A DNA stretch of 60,104 bases, taken from contig CAMWPB010000023.1 of the NCBI GenBank assembly GCA_947176065.1, forward strand, positions 1 through 60,104, read 5' to 3'. How positions within the stretch are numbered: the first letter of the stretch is position 1; the number at the start of each line of letters is the position of its first letter. Origin of the DNA: an uncultured Lachnospiraceae bacterium. GTDB taxonomy: Bacteria; Bacillota; Clostridia; Lachnospirales; Lachnospiraceae. Below the pieces are notes generated by a model that saw only the letters and a list, made by a program, of their open reading frames with translations, ran no database searches and had not been told where the DNA came from. This document shows, one piece after another, positions 15,269 to 24,359 of this stretch. Both the position numbers and the translations under genes were made by a program.

Positions 15269-15739
15269 TTATGCCACGATAAAGACCGCAACCGTTACCA
15301 GCAGCAGAACCACTAATAGCGCTATCTGAATGATCATGGCCGGGGTAAGTTTTTTGCTCAAGGCCAATTTGTAGGTTAAAAGATCCAAAAGTACGGCGAT
15401 GGCAAGGCCGATCATGCCAAACATAAATACTCCGATAACCGCATTGATACCTACCAGCACATTCAGCCATGTGGGAATATTCCTGATCGGCTCATAGGGT
15501 GTGCCATCCTCTAAATAGGTGCCGTTTACCGCGAGACGGATTTTGTTTCCGATTACCACCAGATTACACTCCGCGCCGGGAATGCTGATCTGATGATCCG
15601 CCATCCAGATCACCCAGTTTTTAGATTTCATCTTGTATGTATCTCCATCAACGATACATTTCGCGCCGCCGAATCCCTTCTTAAACATAATCTGATGGGG
15701 ATTACCCATACTGTCTGTTACAGTCCAAATTCTTTCCAT
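15269..15739 (-). CDS. unknown small membrane protein
   Basis: A 156-residue protein I do not recognise. The N-terminal 80 residues look like a beta-rich soluble domain (WTVTDSMGNPHQIMFKKGFGG), followed by two or three membrane helices (about 88-118 and 130-155). It shares a promoter with the DUF4190 gene, which begins 25 nt downstream. The SD is AAGGAGAG. Confidence 0.65.
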   Translation of the reverse strand: MERIWTVTDSMGNPHQIMFKKGFGGAKCIVDGDTYKMKSKNWVIWMADHQISIPGAECNLVVIGNKIRLAVNGTYLEDGTPYEPIRNIPTWLNVLVGINAVIGVFMFGMIGLAIAVLLDLLTYKLALSKKLTPAMIIQIALLVVLLLVTVAVFIVA

Positions 15740-15771
15740 GATTTCTCTCCTTCACACTTGAAAACTTGACT

Positions 15772-15794
15772 CCGACCATATGACTGTCGGTCGG
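15772..15794. promoter_or_regulatory. palindromic operator candidate CCGACC-N11-GGTCGG
   Basis: The dyad lies just downstream of the predicted start of transcription for 15739, within the leader. The symmetry resembles TetR-family sites; no TetR gene is in the window. It could also act as an RNA hairpin. Confidence 0.45.
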
Positions 15795-15804
15795 TAACGC
15801 TTCT

Positions 15805-15833
15805 ATTTTACAGTATTCTACAGTGTTTTGCAA
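15805..15833 (-). promoter_or_regulatory. sigma-A promoter for 15739-14734
   Basis: TTGCAA, 17 nt, TAAAAT on the minus strand, about 60 nt before the start codon. Confidence 0.65.
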
Positions 15834-15906
15834 GCGCAAGAAGCGATATTCTCTCTATTCCCTCTATTTTCCGCTTTTTACCTGACAATGAAGGGCTTTT
15901 TACTGC

Positions 15907-16590
15907 CTATGCATAATCCCTTTTTTCGATCACCTTCACGCAGACCACCGCTGCAGCCGCCATCAGTATCAGGGAAAGCGCCACGGCAATCACACCTGTC
16001 TGCATCAGTTTCACGCTCATGGTATCCAGAGCAATTACCGTACCGGGCGCCGAATCCTCCAGTCCGGCAAGCAGGTGACACATGGCGAAAAACATCGCCA
16101 TTCCCGGTACAACTCTCACAATATTACTCAGAAACTGCCAGTTTTCCTTTCCCTCCCCGAAGAGATAAAAGAAGAGATACTCCAATGTCATAATCACGAT
16201 CCCGGCTGCCAGCTCCCATAGGACAGCCGCTGACTCCCAGCCCGTTACTTCAAAACCCATCATCCTATATGCCCCCATAAGCACACCACACAGCACCCCC
16301 AGCAGCGCTATATGGGACAATCCATACAAAAATCTTCCTGCCACTCTGTCCTTTACCGCAGCCGGCAGCAGAAGAAGAAATCCCCTGTTCTTTCCACCGC
16401 AGTACGCAAATACTGTCGTTGAAAAGACGGATGATATAAATATCATATACGAACATGCAATCAGCAGGGCCATCTCTTCCTCGCTTACTTTTATCCCTAC
16501 AGCAAGTGCCAGCATAAAAAGCAGGGGCAGCATAAATATCTGTTTCCTTGTCAGTATATAGTCTATTTTCGTAAAGTGTAACGCTCTCAT
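15907..16590 (-). CDS. ABC-2-type transporter permease
   Basis: A 227-residue integral membrane protein with about six hydrophobic segments (for example 17-33, 38-62, 85-108, 122-145, 160-175, 195-220), as expected of the membrane half of a small ABC exporter. It begins 24 nt after the ATPase gene ends and is the last gene of the GntR-ATPase-permease operon. Substrate unknown; related YtrA-type operons respond to cell-wall antibiotics. Confidence 0.82.
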   Translation of the reverse strand: MRALHFTKIDYILTRKQIFMLPLLFMLALAVGIKVSEEEMALLIACSYMIFISSVFSTTVFAYCGGKNRGFLLLLPAAVKDRVAGRFLYGLSHIALLGVLCGVLMGAYRMMGFEVTGWESAAVLWELAAGIVIMTLEYLFFYLFGEGKENWQFLSNIVRVVPGMAMFFAMCHLLAGLEDSAPGTVIALDTMSVKLMQTGVIAVALSLILMAAAAVVCVKVIEKRDYA

Positions 16591-16614
16591 CTATTTTTCT
16601 CCTCTCCTGAATGC

Positions 16615-17484
16615 TCACTTCGTTCGCGCCTGATTTCCTGCTGACATGATATAGTGAATCACTATCTGGTCAATAGTCGGTTTCTCGAATAGAAACGCGC
16701 TGCCAAGAAGCGCCGCCTGATCGCTTGGCAGGATCGCCTCAAATCCATAAGCGTTTTCCTCCAATCCGATCAGCTCCTTCTTAAGCGCAGGCGGTATCTT
16801 TGCGCTCTCACCCTTTACCAGAAGAAAACTTTCCGTTAACTCATCCTTCGCGTCATAGAGAACCGTCTTTCCCTCATGAATAAAATAGATATAGTCGGCA
16901 ATCTGCTCCAGATCGCTCAAAATATGGGTGGAAAAAATCACGCTCCGCTCCCCGTCCATCACATATTCCTGCATCAGCTTCAGGATCTCTTTTCGCATCA
17001 CCGGATCCAGCCCGTTGGTTGCCTCATCCAGTACCAGCAGCTCCGTCTCCCTCGACAGCACAGACGCAAACATGAGCATCACCTTCATACCCCTGGAAAA
17101 ATCTTTCAGCATCTTATTCTCCGGCAGCCCCCATCCTTTCACAAACCCGATAAATTTCTCTTCCGAGAAAGTAGGGTAAAAGTCCTTCCATATATTTTTG
17201 ATATGTTTGATTTTAAAATTCTCGGGAAAAAAGGATTCATCCCCCACATATCCGATCTTATTGCGATAGGCCACGATATCTTCCTTCCGGGACAGCCCGC
17301 CAATATAGGTCTCACCCTCCCCGGGTTTTAGGATACCCGTAATCAGGTTTAAGGTCGTCGTCTTTCCCGAACCGTTCGCCCCCACATACCCCATGATATA
17401 GCCCTTCGGCAGGCTAAAAGTGATATCCTTCAAGTCAAAGCCCTTATAATGCTTTGACAGATTTTTTACCTCCAGCAGTTCCAT
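16615..17484 (-). CDS. ABC transporter ATP-binding protein (YtrB-like)
   Basis: A 289-residue ATPase. Walker A is GANGSGKT near residue 35, the signature motif is degenerate (DFSRGMKVML near 133), and Walker B is LLVLDEATNGLDP near 152, followed by the switch His in FSTHI. Only one ATP-binding domain is present, so it works as a dimer with the permease at 15907. The pairing with a GntR regulator at 17880 is the YtrA operon type found in Bacillus and Clostridia. Confidence 0.9.
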   Translation of the reverse strand: MELLEVKNLSKHYKGFDLKDITFSLPKGYIMGYVGANGSGKTTTLNLITGILKPGEGETYIGGLSRKEDIVAYRNKIGYVGDESFFPENFKIKHIKNIWKDFYPTFSEEKFIGFVKGWGLPENKMLKDFSRGMKVMLMFASVLSRETELLVLDEATNGLDPVMRKEILKLMQEYVMDGERSVIFSTHILSDLEQIADYIYFIHEGKTVLYDAKDELTESFLLVKGESAKIPPALKKELIGLEENAYGFEAILPSDQAALLGSAFLFEKPTIDQIVIHYIMSAGNQARTK

Positions 17485-17508
17485 ATGCTCTCATTCCTTT
17501 CCAAAACC

Positions 17509-17880
17509 TTATGTTTCCAATAAATTATCAAAAATATCCTTCAGCTCCTCCTTGGGCATCCCCATCACTTTGGCCGTTTCTATGGCCGTGGACAGGCCCT
17601 CCTCGATCCGCAGAAGATACTGCTCCCGCAGCAGGTTATTATCCGTTGGAAGCACCACGCTCCCCTTGCCCTGCATGGTGGCGATAAAGCCTTCCGCCTC
17701 CAACTCGCTGTATGCGCGTGTGGTAGTGATCACGCTGACGCCCACTTCCTTCGCGAGCTGTCTGATCGAAGGCAGGGTTTCTCCCTCCGGGATCTGCCCA
17801 TTCAGAATCTGTTCTTTGATCTGTTCCCTGATCTGCGCGTAAATCGGCAGTTCCGACTGATTCGATATAATGATCTTCAA
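17509..17880 (-). CDS. GntR-family regulator, YtrA subfamily, TTG start
   Basis: A 123-residue regulator with the winged helix of GntR (PIYAQIREQIKEQILNGQIP, then SIRQLAKEVGVSVITTTRAY) and only a short C-terminal dimerisation helix, which defines the YtrA subfamily. The start codon is TTG at 17878-17880 with GGGAGG seven nt upstream. It is the first gene of an operon with an ABC ATPase and permease, and a perfect inverted repeat overlaps its own promoter, so it likely represses the operon until an envelope-stress ligand is sensed. Confidence 0.9.
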   Translation of the reverse strand: MKIIISNQSELPIYAQIREQIKEQILNGQIPEGETLPSIRQLAKEVGVSVITTTRAYSELEAEGFIATMQGKGSVVLPTDNNLLREQYLLRIEEGLSTAIETAKVMGMPKEELKDIFDNLLET

Positions 17881-17930
17881 TTCTCAACCTCCCTGCATGA
17901 TCCGTCGTCACAGTCATGCTTTAATAGTAT

Positions 17931-17960
17931 ATACTGTATATATATCATTATATACAGTAT
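17931..17960. promoter_or_regulatory. YtrA-type operator
   Basis: ATACTGTATAT and its exact inverse ATATACAGTAT are separated by 8 nt. The repeat covers the -10 box of the promoter below, as expected for a repressor site of the GntR protein encoded immediately downstream. Confidence 0.75.
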
Positions 17961-17974
17961 GAACAGTTTGTCAA
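17947..17974 (-). promoter_or_regulatory. sigma-A promoter of the GntR/ABC operon
   Basis: TTGACA, 16 nt, TATAAT on the minus strand. The -10 sits inside the inverted repeat at 17931-17960. Confidence 0.8.
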
Positions 17975-18104
17975 CACTGAATTTATAAAATACGATTCTT
18001 TCTGTCTGTCTCTGGGAGTTAAAAGCCACTACCGGCTAATCAAAGCGATTAATATCTATGAAAAGGAGAGTTGTGCACTTTGCACACCAAGAAAGAAAAA
18101 TAAC

Positions 18105-18129
18105 GGAAATGCCCATTACCAGCATTTCC
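18105..18129 (-). terminator. terminator of tRNA-Arg(ACG)
   Basis: GGAAATGC and GCATTTCC pair around a 9-nt loop, followed on the minus strand by GTTATTTTTCTTTCTT. Confidence 0.85.
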
Positions 18130-18145
18130 GCCATCTTAAAAAATA

Positions 18146-18219
18146 CGTGCGCTAGAGGATTCGAACCCCCGACCTTTTGGTCCGTAGCCAAACGCTCTAT
18201 CCAGCTGAGCTAAGCGCAC
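18146..18219 (-). tRNA. tRNA-Arg(ACG)
   Basis: Minus-strand cloverleaf with acceptor GTGCGCT/AGCGCAC, D arm TAGCTCAG...GAGCG, anticodon stem TTTGG/CCAAA with loop CTACGGA (anticodon ACG, read as inosine) and T loop GTTCGAATC. Single gene with its own promoter and terminator. Confidence 0.96.
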
Positions 18220-18270
18220 CCGTTCTGCCGTCATATACCGCTCACAGCGAATACTTCAGCAACACAAAAA

Positions 18271-18299
18271 ATTATATAAAGTTTTGGAGCAAATGTCAA
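18271..18299 (-). promoter_or_regulatory. sigma-A promoter of tRNA-Arg(ACG)
   Basis: Perfect TTGACA, 17 nt, TATAAT on the minus strand, about 45 nt before the tRNA. Confidence 0.9.
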
Positions 18300-18333
18300 G
18301 AGGCTTGCAATATTTTTCGTATTTTCTCGTGGT

Positions 18334-18365
18334 AAAGAGCCACCGCCGTCAGGCAATGGCTCTTT
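18334..18365 (-). terminator. terminator of the chemosensory operon
   Basis: AAAGAGCCA and TGGCTCTTT pair around a 14-nt loop, 14 nt after the stop codon of the chemoreceptor gene. Confidence 0.8.
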
Positions 18366-18379
18366 CCTTATAATGCTTT

Positions 18380-20158
18380 TTAATATTTATCGTCGAAATC
18401 TCCGTCCAGTGAAATCGTCGGCTCACTGCTGTAAGCAGGCGTAGTGTCTGCATAGCTGCTGCCGCCCATAGCGCCGGATACCAGCTGATATCTCGCCATG
18501 AGACTCTTGAGCGTAACCGCCTGGTTGGAAAGCTCCTCGCTGGCCGCCGCACACTCCTGGCTGGTAGCCGCATTGGTCTGTACCACGGTAGACACCTGAG
18601 AAATCGCCTGATCGATCTGGGAGATCGCTGTAGCCTGGTCATTAGAGGAAATCGTAATATTGCTGATCAGACCGACAATCTCATCGATGGAGGTTACAAT
18701 CTCATCCAGCGACTTCGCCGTATCCTGTGCAATCTTCGTACCGTTACCAACTTTATGTATGGTATCGTCGATCATTTCTGCCGTCTCGCTTGCCGCAGAA
18801 GCACTCTTCGCAGCCAGATTTCTCACTTCCTCAGCTACCACTGCAAAGCCCTTGCCGTGTACGCCTGCCCTTGCCGCCTCAACTGCTGCATTCAGCGCCA
18901 GAATATTGGTCTGGAATGCAATGTCGTCGATGGTCTTGATGATCTTGGAAATCGTCTCAGAGGATGCGTTGATATCATCCATAGCCTGAATCATGGACTT
19001 CATCTGATCATTGCCGGATGTCGCCATATCCTTAATGCTCTGTACCAGTACATTCGCCTCGCCTGCCTGTGTCGCATTGGCTTTGGTGCGCTGCGTCACC
19101 TCATCCATAGATGCGGTTACCTGCTCGATTGCGCTTGCCTGCTCCGTGGAACCCTGTGCCAGAGCCTGACTGGCATTCGCTACCTGCTCGGAACCTACGG
19201 TAATTTGTGCGCTTGCCTCTTTCACGTTGCTGAGCGTCATATTGTTCTCGGAAAGCAGTCTGCGGATTGCCTTGCCAAGCACATCCCTGTCACTGCGGGG
19301 ATTAGCTTCCATGGTAAGATCACCCTTGGAGATTGCATCCGTAATTCTGGTCTGCTCTCTGATCGCTTCTGCCATCTGGCCGAACTCATCAAGCAGCTGA
19401 CCCAGATCGTCGTTGTATAACTTCTCGCAGTCTACATCAATATCGCCCATGGTCATCTTCTTAGCCGCCTCGGACAGCTTCGCCATAGGTCTGGTAATCG
19501 CCTTAATCAGGAACATGCAGTACATAATTGTAATAAGAACCGCAAGAATCATCACCGCCACCTGCAGGATCGTCAGCCCGGTCAACTGCTGCTGTATCTG
19601 CACTTCCTTTGCTCTGGAAGACGTTTCCATCGTGGTAATCAGCTCAAGCAGGCTGCTCTCCACATCATCCGCAATTGCCCTGCCGGTAGTCATCAGATCA
19701 TTGACCGCCTCCTCTACCTGCCCGGCTTTCGCCTTATCTATATCTGACTGCGTAGACTCATACCAGGAATTGATCTTGTTTACCACCGCCTGATATTCTG
19801 CCGCCATCTCAGAGTCAAGTTCCCCTGCTCTCATCTCAAAAAGATCAAGATAGCTCTTGGAATCCGCCTTATACTGCTCGATCATTGCCTCCTGACTCTG
19901 CAGCTCTTCCGGCTGATCATAATAAACGAACAGAATGTTTCTCACACGAACCTTGATATTACAGAAATTGGCAAACGCCTGCGTGATATCGTACTGCGCC
20001 AACGCGCTGTTATTCAGACTTGTGCGCGCCTTATTTACCATATTGGAGGACCATATACCCACTGCTGAAAGGATGAGCATCAGACCCAGCATTAACACAC
20101 TAAACAAGGTAATTTTATTTCTGACTGTCATGTCATTAATTGAAAATCTCTTCTTCAT
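18380..20158 (-). CDS. methyl-accepting chemotaxis protein
   Basis: A 592-residue transmembrane receptor. TM1 is about 18-38, a four-helix-bundle ligand domain with few cysteines spans about 40-192, TM2 about 193-216, then a HAMP domain, a second HAMP-like segment ([14 protein letters not shown]) and the long signalling coiled coil. The hairpin tip that binds CheA/CheW reads [18 protein letters not shown]...[12 protein letters not shown]. The C terminus ends DFDDKY with no NWETF-type tether for CheR. It is the last gene of the operon and lies 15 nt after cheW. The ligand cannot be read from sequence. Confidence 0.95.
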   Translation of the reverse strand: MKKRFSINDMTVRNKITLFSVLMLGLMLILSAVGIWSSNMVNKARTSLNNSALAQYDITQAFANFCNIKVRVRNILFVYYDQPEELQSQEAMIEQYKADSKSYLDLFEMRAGELDSEMAAEYQAVVNKINSWYESTQSDIDKAKAGQVEEAVNDLMTTGRAIADDVESSLLELITTMETSSRAKEVQIQQQLTGLTILQVAVMILAVLITIMYCMFLIKAITRPMAKLSEAAKKMTMGDIDVDCEKLYNDDLGQLLDEFGQMAEAIREQTRITDAISKGDLTMEANPRSDRDVLGKAIRRLLSENNMTLSNVKEASAQITVGSEQVANASQALAQGSTEQASAIEQVTASMDEVTQRTKANATQAGEANVLVQSIKDMATSGNDQMKSMIQAMDDINASSETISKIIKTIDDIAFQTNILALNAAVEAARAGVHGKGFAVVAEEVRNLAAKSASAASETAEMIDDTIHKVGNGTKIAQDTAKSLDEIVTSIDEIVGLISNITISSNDQATAISQIDQAISQVSTVVQTNAATSQECAAASEELSNQAVTLKSLMARYQLVSGAMGGSSYADTTPAYSSEPTISLDGDFDDKY

Positions 20159-20173
20159 GGTAATTTCTCCTTT

Positions 20174-20716
20174 TTATGCTTGTTCTTCCTTGCGAACCTC
20201 TTCCATCGCCGTCACTATATCATCCTGCTTAATCAGCTTCTCTGGGTCAAGAAGGAGTGTCACCCTGTCTCCCGTCCTGGCAAGCCCGTAAACATACTTA
20301 TTATGCTCATGCTCTTTCCTTCCCAGGGACGGCGGCGGTGCGATACTGTCCTCCGCAATGGTATCTACATCCGCTAACCGCTCCACGATCAGACCGATCA
20401 TGGTTGATTTCACATCAATGACGATAATACACGTCCTGTCCGTATATTCACACGGTTCCATTTTAAACCTGACGCGAACATCAATCACAGGAATAATCTT
20501 GCCTCGGAGATTGATCAATCCCTTCACGTAATCTTCCACTTCAGGGATTGCCGCAATCGGCTGCATCGCAATGATTTCATTCACATAGCTGATGCTTATG
20601 CCGAAGAACTCTTTCCCTGTCTGGAATGTCATGAACATTCCTTTTTGGGAATCGTCTTCTTCCAACAGCTCTTCCGATTCGCCCATTTCCTCTTTTTTTA
20701 ATAACTCTTCCGCCAT
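20174..20716 (-). CDS. cheW: CheW coupling protein
   Basis: A 180-residue adaptor linking the receptor to CheA. The first 25 residues are acidic and outside the fold; the CheW SH3-like double barrel (about 27-170) shows GISISYVNEIIAM, IPEVEDYVKGLINLRGKIIPVIDVR and an RTCIIV segment. An insertion (SIAPPPSLGRKEHEHNKYVYG) precedes the last strands. It starts 3 nt after cheA ends, which implies matched amounts of the two signalling partners. Confidence 0.93.
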   Translation of the reverse strand: MAEELLKKEEMGESEELLEEDDSQKGMFMTFQTGKEFFGISISYVNEIIAMQPIAAIPEVEDYVKGLINLRGKIIPVIDVRVRFKMEPCEYTDRTCIIVIDVKSTMIGLIVERLADVDTIAEDSIAPPPSLGRKEHEHNKYVYGLARTGDRVTLLLDPEKLIKQDDIVTAMEEVRKEEQA

Positions 20717-20719
20717 GTA

Positions 20720-22864
20720 CTATCTCCTTTCTCCGTCATGCATCAGCAATCCGGCAATATCCAGGATCAATGCAATGCTTCCGTCACCAAGCTGCGTACA
20801 GCCCGAGAGACCTTTGACCTTCCTGACGTAGGAAGGAATCGGTTTCACCACGATTTCCTGTTCCTGCAGCAGTTTGTCAATCAGCACGCAAACCTGACTG
20901 CCTTCATGTTCTAACACAACGATGATTCCTTCTTCAATCTTATCGTTTGAATCAGGCAGATCATACCTTTCATTCAGGCGGATAAAGGGATAACATTCCC
21001 CTCTCAGCACAATGTATTCCTCGCCGCTCGGCTCGCTGATGAGAGAATCTTCTCCCACCCTCACAAATTCCTTGATCGACGCCGTCTCAATTACAAACGG
21101 GGAATTACCTACCTGTACCACAATACCGTTGATAATCGCAAGCGTGAGCGGTATGACCAGAGTCATCTCCGACCCTTCAAACTCGACGCTGGAAATATCG
21201 AGCCTTCCGCTGATGGACTGGATGTTTTTCACTACCACGTCCATACCCACGCCTCTGCCGGAATACTCGGTTACCTCCTCCTTGGTGGAGAAGCCCGGCA
21301 GCGTAATAAAACGGAAAATTTCCTTATCCGTAAACTCGTTGATCGGCTTATTCTCAATCAGGCCCTTATCCAGCGCCTTCTGATACAGCTTCTCTTTATT
21401 CAGGCCCTTACCGTCATCCTTAACGCTGATATAAACCTTACCGCCCTCGTTCTTCGCCTCCAGTGTGATCTTTCCTTTCGACGGCTTGCCGACTGCGGTT
21501 CTGTCCGCCGGATCTTCCTCAATACCGTGATCCACGGAATTTCTCACAAGGTGCATCAGCGGGTCGGTAATGTGCTCGATGATGTTCTTATCCACTTCCG
21601 TGTTCTCACCGACCACCTCAAGCTCAATGTCCTTACCCAGCTTTCTGGACACGTCGAATACAATTCTGCGCATCTTCTGGAATGTATTGGTAAGGGGCAT
21701 CATGCGCATCGACATAATGACTTCCTGCAGCTCCGTCGTAATCTTGGAAAGCTGCCCGGACGCTTTCTGGAAATTGGAAAGCTCCAGCCCCGGCACCTTC
21801 AGATCCGGATTCTGCAATACCACCGCTTCCGCAATAACCAGCTCGCCGATCAGATCCATCAGCGCGTCCATCTTCTCCACGTTCACACTGATAATGCTCT
21901 GCTGCTTGGGCTGGTTCTTCGCCAGCGTCTTACCCTTTCCGGCTTCCTTGGTCTTAACCACGTAATCGCCGGGCTTAGGCCCTTCCTTCTTTGCTTCTTT
22001 ATTATTACCGTTATTCTCGTCTTTCGCAGCCACAGGCGCAGCAGCAGCCGGCTCTACTTCCTCTCTGCCGAACTCTCCGAGCGCTCTGCCATACTCCTCC
22101 TTGGAAAGCTCATCGAAATTGATCTCCTCCGCCTCGGAGCTGTCAATCAGCGCAATCACGTCTTCCTTGGAGCTTTTCGTCTGCAGCAGCATGTGAAAGC
22201 CCTCTGCCACAATCACATCGGCGCTGGCCTCATTCGAGAGGATATCGTCCGGTGTGTAAAGCAGATCCTCCGCCACCTCCTTTAGCGCATAGGTCGCCGA
22301 GTAGGCCCGCAGGTTACTCATCTGCGTATCGCTTCGGTAATGAATCGAAATCCGATAAAAATGACTGTCGTCACCCGCCACGGGCGTGATGTAGAACTGT
22401 GTCGGCTCTACATGCTTATTAGCCTGCGGCATCTGAATGCCCTGTTTTGTAATCTCGCCCTTTAAGCGGCCAAGAAACTCATCCAGATCTTCCACCAGCT
22501 GTTTCTCATCGCCATCCGGTGTGTCGCCGTTCTTCAGCTTATCGAGCTCGCCCGTCACAAAATCCGACACCGCAAGCACTTTCTCCACCAGCTCCATATG
22601 CGGCACGTCGTCCGGATGGGATTCTCTCAGGTAGTAAAACACATCCTCCAGTTTATGGGTCACTTTCGTGATGTTCTCATACATCAAAACGCCTGAGGAA
22701 CCTTTAATGGTGTGCATGACGCGGAAAATCTCATTGATATCGGCATCATCGAAGCAATCAGCATCCTGTTTTTCCAATATTATGCCTTCCAGTTTCTCCA
22801 AAAGCTGTCCGCTCTCGTATAAGAACATGTCAAGCATACTTTCTGTGTTGAATTCTTCTGCCAT
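20720..22864 (-). CDS. cheA: chemotaxis histidine kinase CheA
   Basis: A 714-residue kinase with the classic order: P1 phosphotransfer domain with His51 in IFRVMHTIKGSSG; a P2-like region (about 150-270) then a Lys/Asn/Ala-rich linker; P3 dimerisation helices (about 335-400, MDALMDLIGELVIAE); P4 ATPase with HLVRNSVDHGIE, VKDDGKGLN and the GRGVGMDVV loop; and P5 CheW-like domain (580-714). It phosphorylates CheY and CheB in response to the receptor. GAGGAGG precedes the ATG. Confidence 0.96.
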   Translation of the reverse strand: MAEEFNTESMLDMFLYESGQLLEKLEGIILEKQDADCFDDADINEIFRVMHTIKGSSGVLMYENITKVTHKLEDVFYYLRESHPDDVPHMELVEKVLAVSDFVTGELDKLKNGDTPDGDEKQLVEDLDEFLGRLKGEITKQGIQMPQANKHVEPTQFYITPVAGDDSHFYRISIHYRSDTQMSNLRAYSATYALKEVAEDLLYTPDDILSNEASADVIVAEGFHMLLQTKSSKEDVIALIDSSEAEEINFDELSKEEYGRALGEFGREEVEPAAAAPVAAKDENNGNNKEAKKEGPKPGDYVVKTKEAGKGKTLAKNQPKQQSIISVNVEKMDALMDLIGELVIAEAVVLQNPDLKVPGLELSNFQKASGQLSKITTELQEVIMSMRMMPLTNTFQKMRRIVFDVSRKLGKDIELEVVGENTEVDKNIIEHITDPLMHLVRNSVDHGIEEDPADRTAVGKPSKGKITLEAKNEGGKVYISVKDDGKGLNKEKLYQKALDKGLIENKPINEFTDKEIFRFITLPGFSTKEEVTEYSGRGVGMDVVVKNIQSISGRLDISSVEFEGSEMTLVIPLTLAIINGIVVQVGNSPFVIETASIKEFVRVGEDSLISEPSGEEYIVLRGECYPFIRLNERYDLPDSNDKIEEGIIVVLEHEGSQVCVLIDKLLQEQEIVVKPIPSYVRKVKGLSGCTQLGDGSIALILDIAGLLMHDGERR

Positions 22865-22898
22865 ATTTCCTCCTCATCTTAAGGATTTCCCAGATTTT

Positions 22899-23291
22899 CT
22901 AAATCAGCCCAAGCTTTGTTAATACCTTTTCAAACTTCTCCACATCTATCGGTTTCCCGGCATAGGCTTCGCATCCAAGCTCGAACGCCATCTTTACATT
23001 GCGTTCGTCATTCAGCGCCGTTGTCATAATGACCTTCACACGCTTGCTCTTGGGAATGCCCTTCTGCGCCTCGATATCGCGGATTGCCTTCAATACCTGA
23101 TAACCGTCCATAACCGGCATCATTACATCCAGACATGCCAGATCGTAGGGCTCACCGTCTTCCAAGGCCATCATAAATGCATCCACGGCTTCTTCGCCAT
23201 CCACCATCACGTCGCATTCTCCGTAACGTGAGAGCTGTTTATCCATAAACTTACGGCTGGCGAAGTCATCCTCTGCCAACAAAATCTTCAT
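22899..23291 (-). CDS. cheY: single-domain CheY-like response regulator
   Basis: A 130-residue receiver domain. Acidic pocket LLAEDD at 3-8, phospho-acceptor Asp in LACLDVMMPVMDGY near 54, switch Thr in IMTTA near 88 and the Lys in AGKPID near 110. No output domain follows, so it acts by protein contact, on the motor if flagella exist or on another partner. It lies between cheA and cheB in the operon. Confidence 0.9.
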   Translation of the reverse strand: MKILLAEDDFASRKFMDKQLSRYGECDVMVDGEEAVDAFMMALEDGEPYDLACLDVMMPVMDGYQVLKAIRDIEAQKGIPKSKRVKVIMTTALNDERNVKMAFELGCEAYAGKPIDVEKFEKVLTKLGLI

Positions 23292-23322
23292 ATACGCTCA
23301 GCTCCTTTCTTCAAAGTAATAT

Positions 23323-24348
23323 CTATTTGCTCAACAGGTCGTAAACTTTTCCTGCAATTGCCGTAATCGGCGCCTGCTGCTGCACCGCCCCGATATCAAA
23401 AGCGACTTTCGGCATACCGTAGACGACACAGGTCGCCTCATCCTGTCCGACTGTCAGCGCCCCGGCGTTTCGCATCTCTAAAAGCCCCTTCGCGCCGTCA
23501 GCTCCCATACCCGTCAAAATCACGCCTACCGCTTTATTTCCCGCAGCCTTCGCTACGGAGCTGAACAGAACGTCCACGGACGGACAGTGTCCGCTCACCT
23601 TCTCCGTACCCCGGCATTCTACCTGATAGCCGTCGCCCACCTTGACTAACCGCATCTGCCTGTCACCCGGCGCAATCAGCACCTGTCCCTGCATAACCCG
23701 GTCGCCTGTCTGGGCCTCCTTCACAGCCACCTCGCACTGATTGTTCAGGCGGTCTGAATACATCTGTGTAAACCCGGGCGGCATATGCTGTACTATGACA
23801 ACGCCCGGAATATCTCTCTTAAATCTCTTCACCACCTCAAAGATGGCTTCGGTTCCTCCCGTGGAAGCGCCGATCGCAACGATGCGGTCCTTGCCGCCAG
23901 CAACGGTAATATGACTGGAAACGGATGTGGTATCCACTCTCTTCAGTCTGCCCACCTTTGCGGTGGAAGCAATCTTTACCTTCGCCGCCAGCTCCTGCGT
24001 CAGGAAATTATTTAACTGCTCCCTTGTCAGGTTGGCCGGTTTATTTACAAAATCCACGGCACCCGCCTCGAGGGCGTCAAACACCTTATTATTCAACGCG
24101 CTTATCATAACTACAGGAAGCGGATATTGGGGCATCAGCCTCTTCAAAAACTCTATGCCGTTCATCCGCGGCATCTCCACATCCAAAGTCATAACATCGG
24201 GCTTAAACTTGAGTATCGCATCCCTTGCGGCATAGACATCCTCCACGTCCGCCACCACCTCAATGTTCGGATCAGAGTTCAGCCCCTGCACAAGGAGCTT
24301 GCGGAACATCAGCGAATCGTCCACAACCAACACTCTAATCGGTTTCAT
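23323..24348 (-). CDS. cheB: chemoreceptor glutamate methylesterase CheB
   Basis: A 341-residue enzyme with an N-terminal receiver domain (VVDDSLMFR, phospho-Asp in VMTLDVEMPRMNG near 57) and a C-terminal methylesterase/deamidase domain (about 150-340). The catalytic triad is visible as Ser in AIGASTGGTEA, His in VQHMPPGFT and Asp in TGMGADGAKG. It removes methyl groups from the receptor and so resets adaptation, opposite CheR encoded next to it. Confidence 0.95.
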   Translation of the reverse strand: MKPIRVLVVDDSLMFRKLLVQGLNSDPNIEVVADVEDVYAARDAILKFKPDVMTLDVEMPRMNGIEFLKRLMPQYPLPVVMISALNNKVFDALEAGAVDFVNKPANLTREQLNNFLTQELAAKVKIASTAKVGRLKRVDTTSVSSHITVAGGKDRIVAIGASTGGTEAIFEVVKRFKRDIPGVVIVQHMPPGFTQMYSDRLNNQCEVAVKEAQTGDRVMQGQVLIAPGDRQMRLVKVGDGYQVECRGTEKVSGHCPSVDVLFSSVAKAAGNKAVGVILTGMGADGAKGLLEMRNAGALTVGQDEATCVVYGMPKVAFDIGAVQQQAPITAIAGKVYDLLSK

Positions 24349-24359
24349 GTCCTGCCCTC

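Noticed and set aside
21527..22285. A 252-codon plus-strand frame within cheA
   Set aside because: His-rich antisense frame with no ribosome site; cheA is unambiguous.
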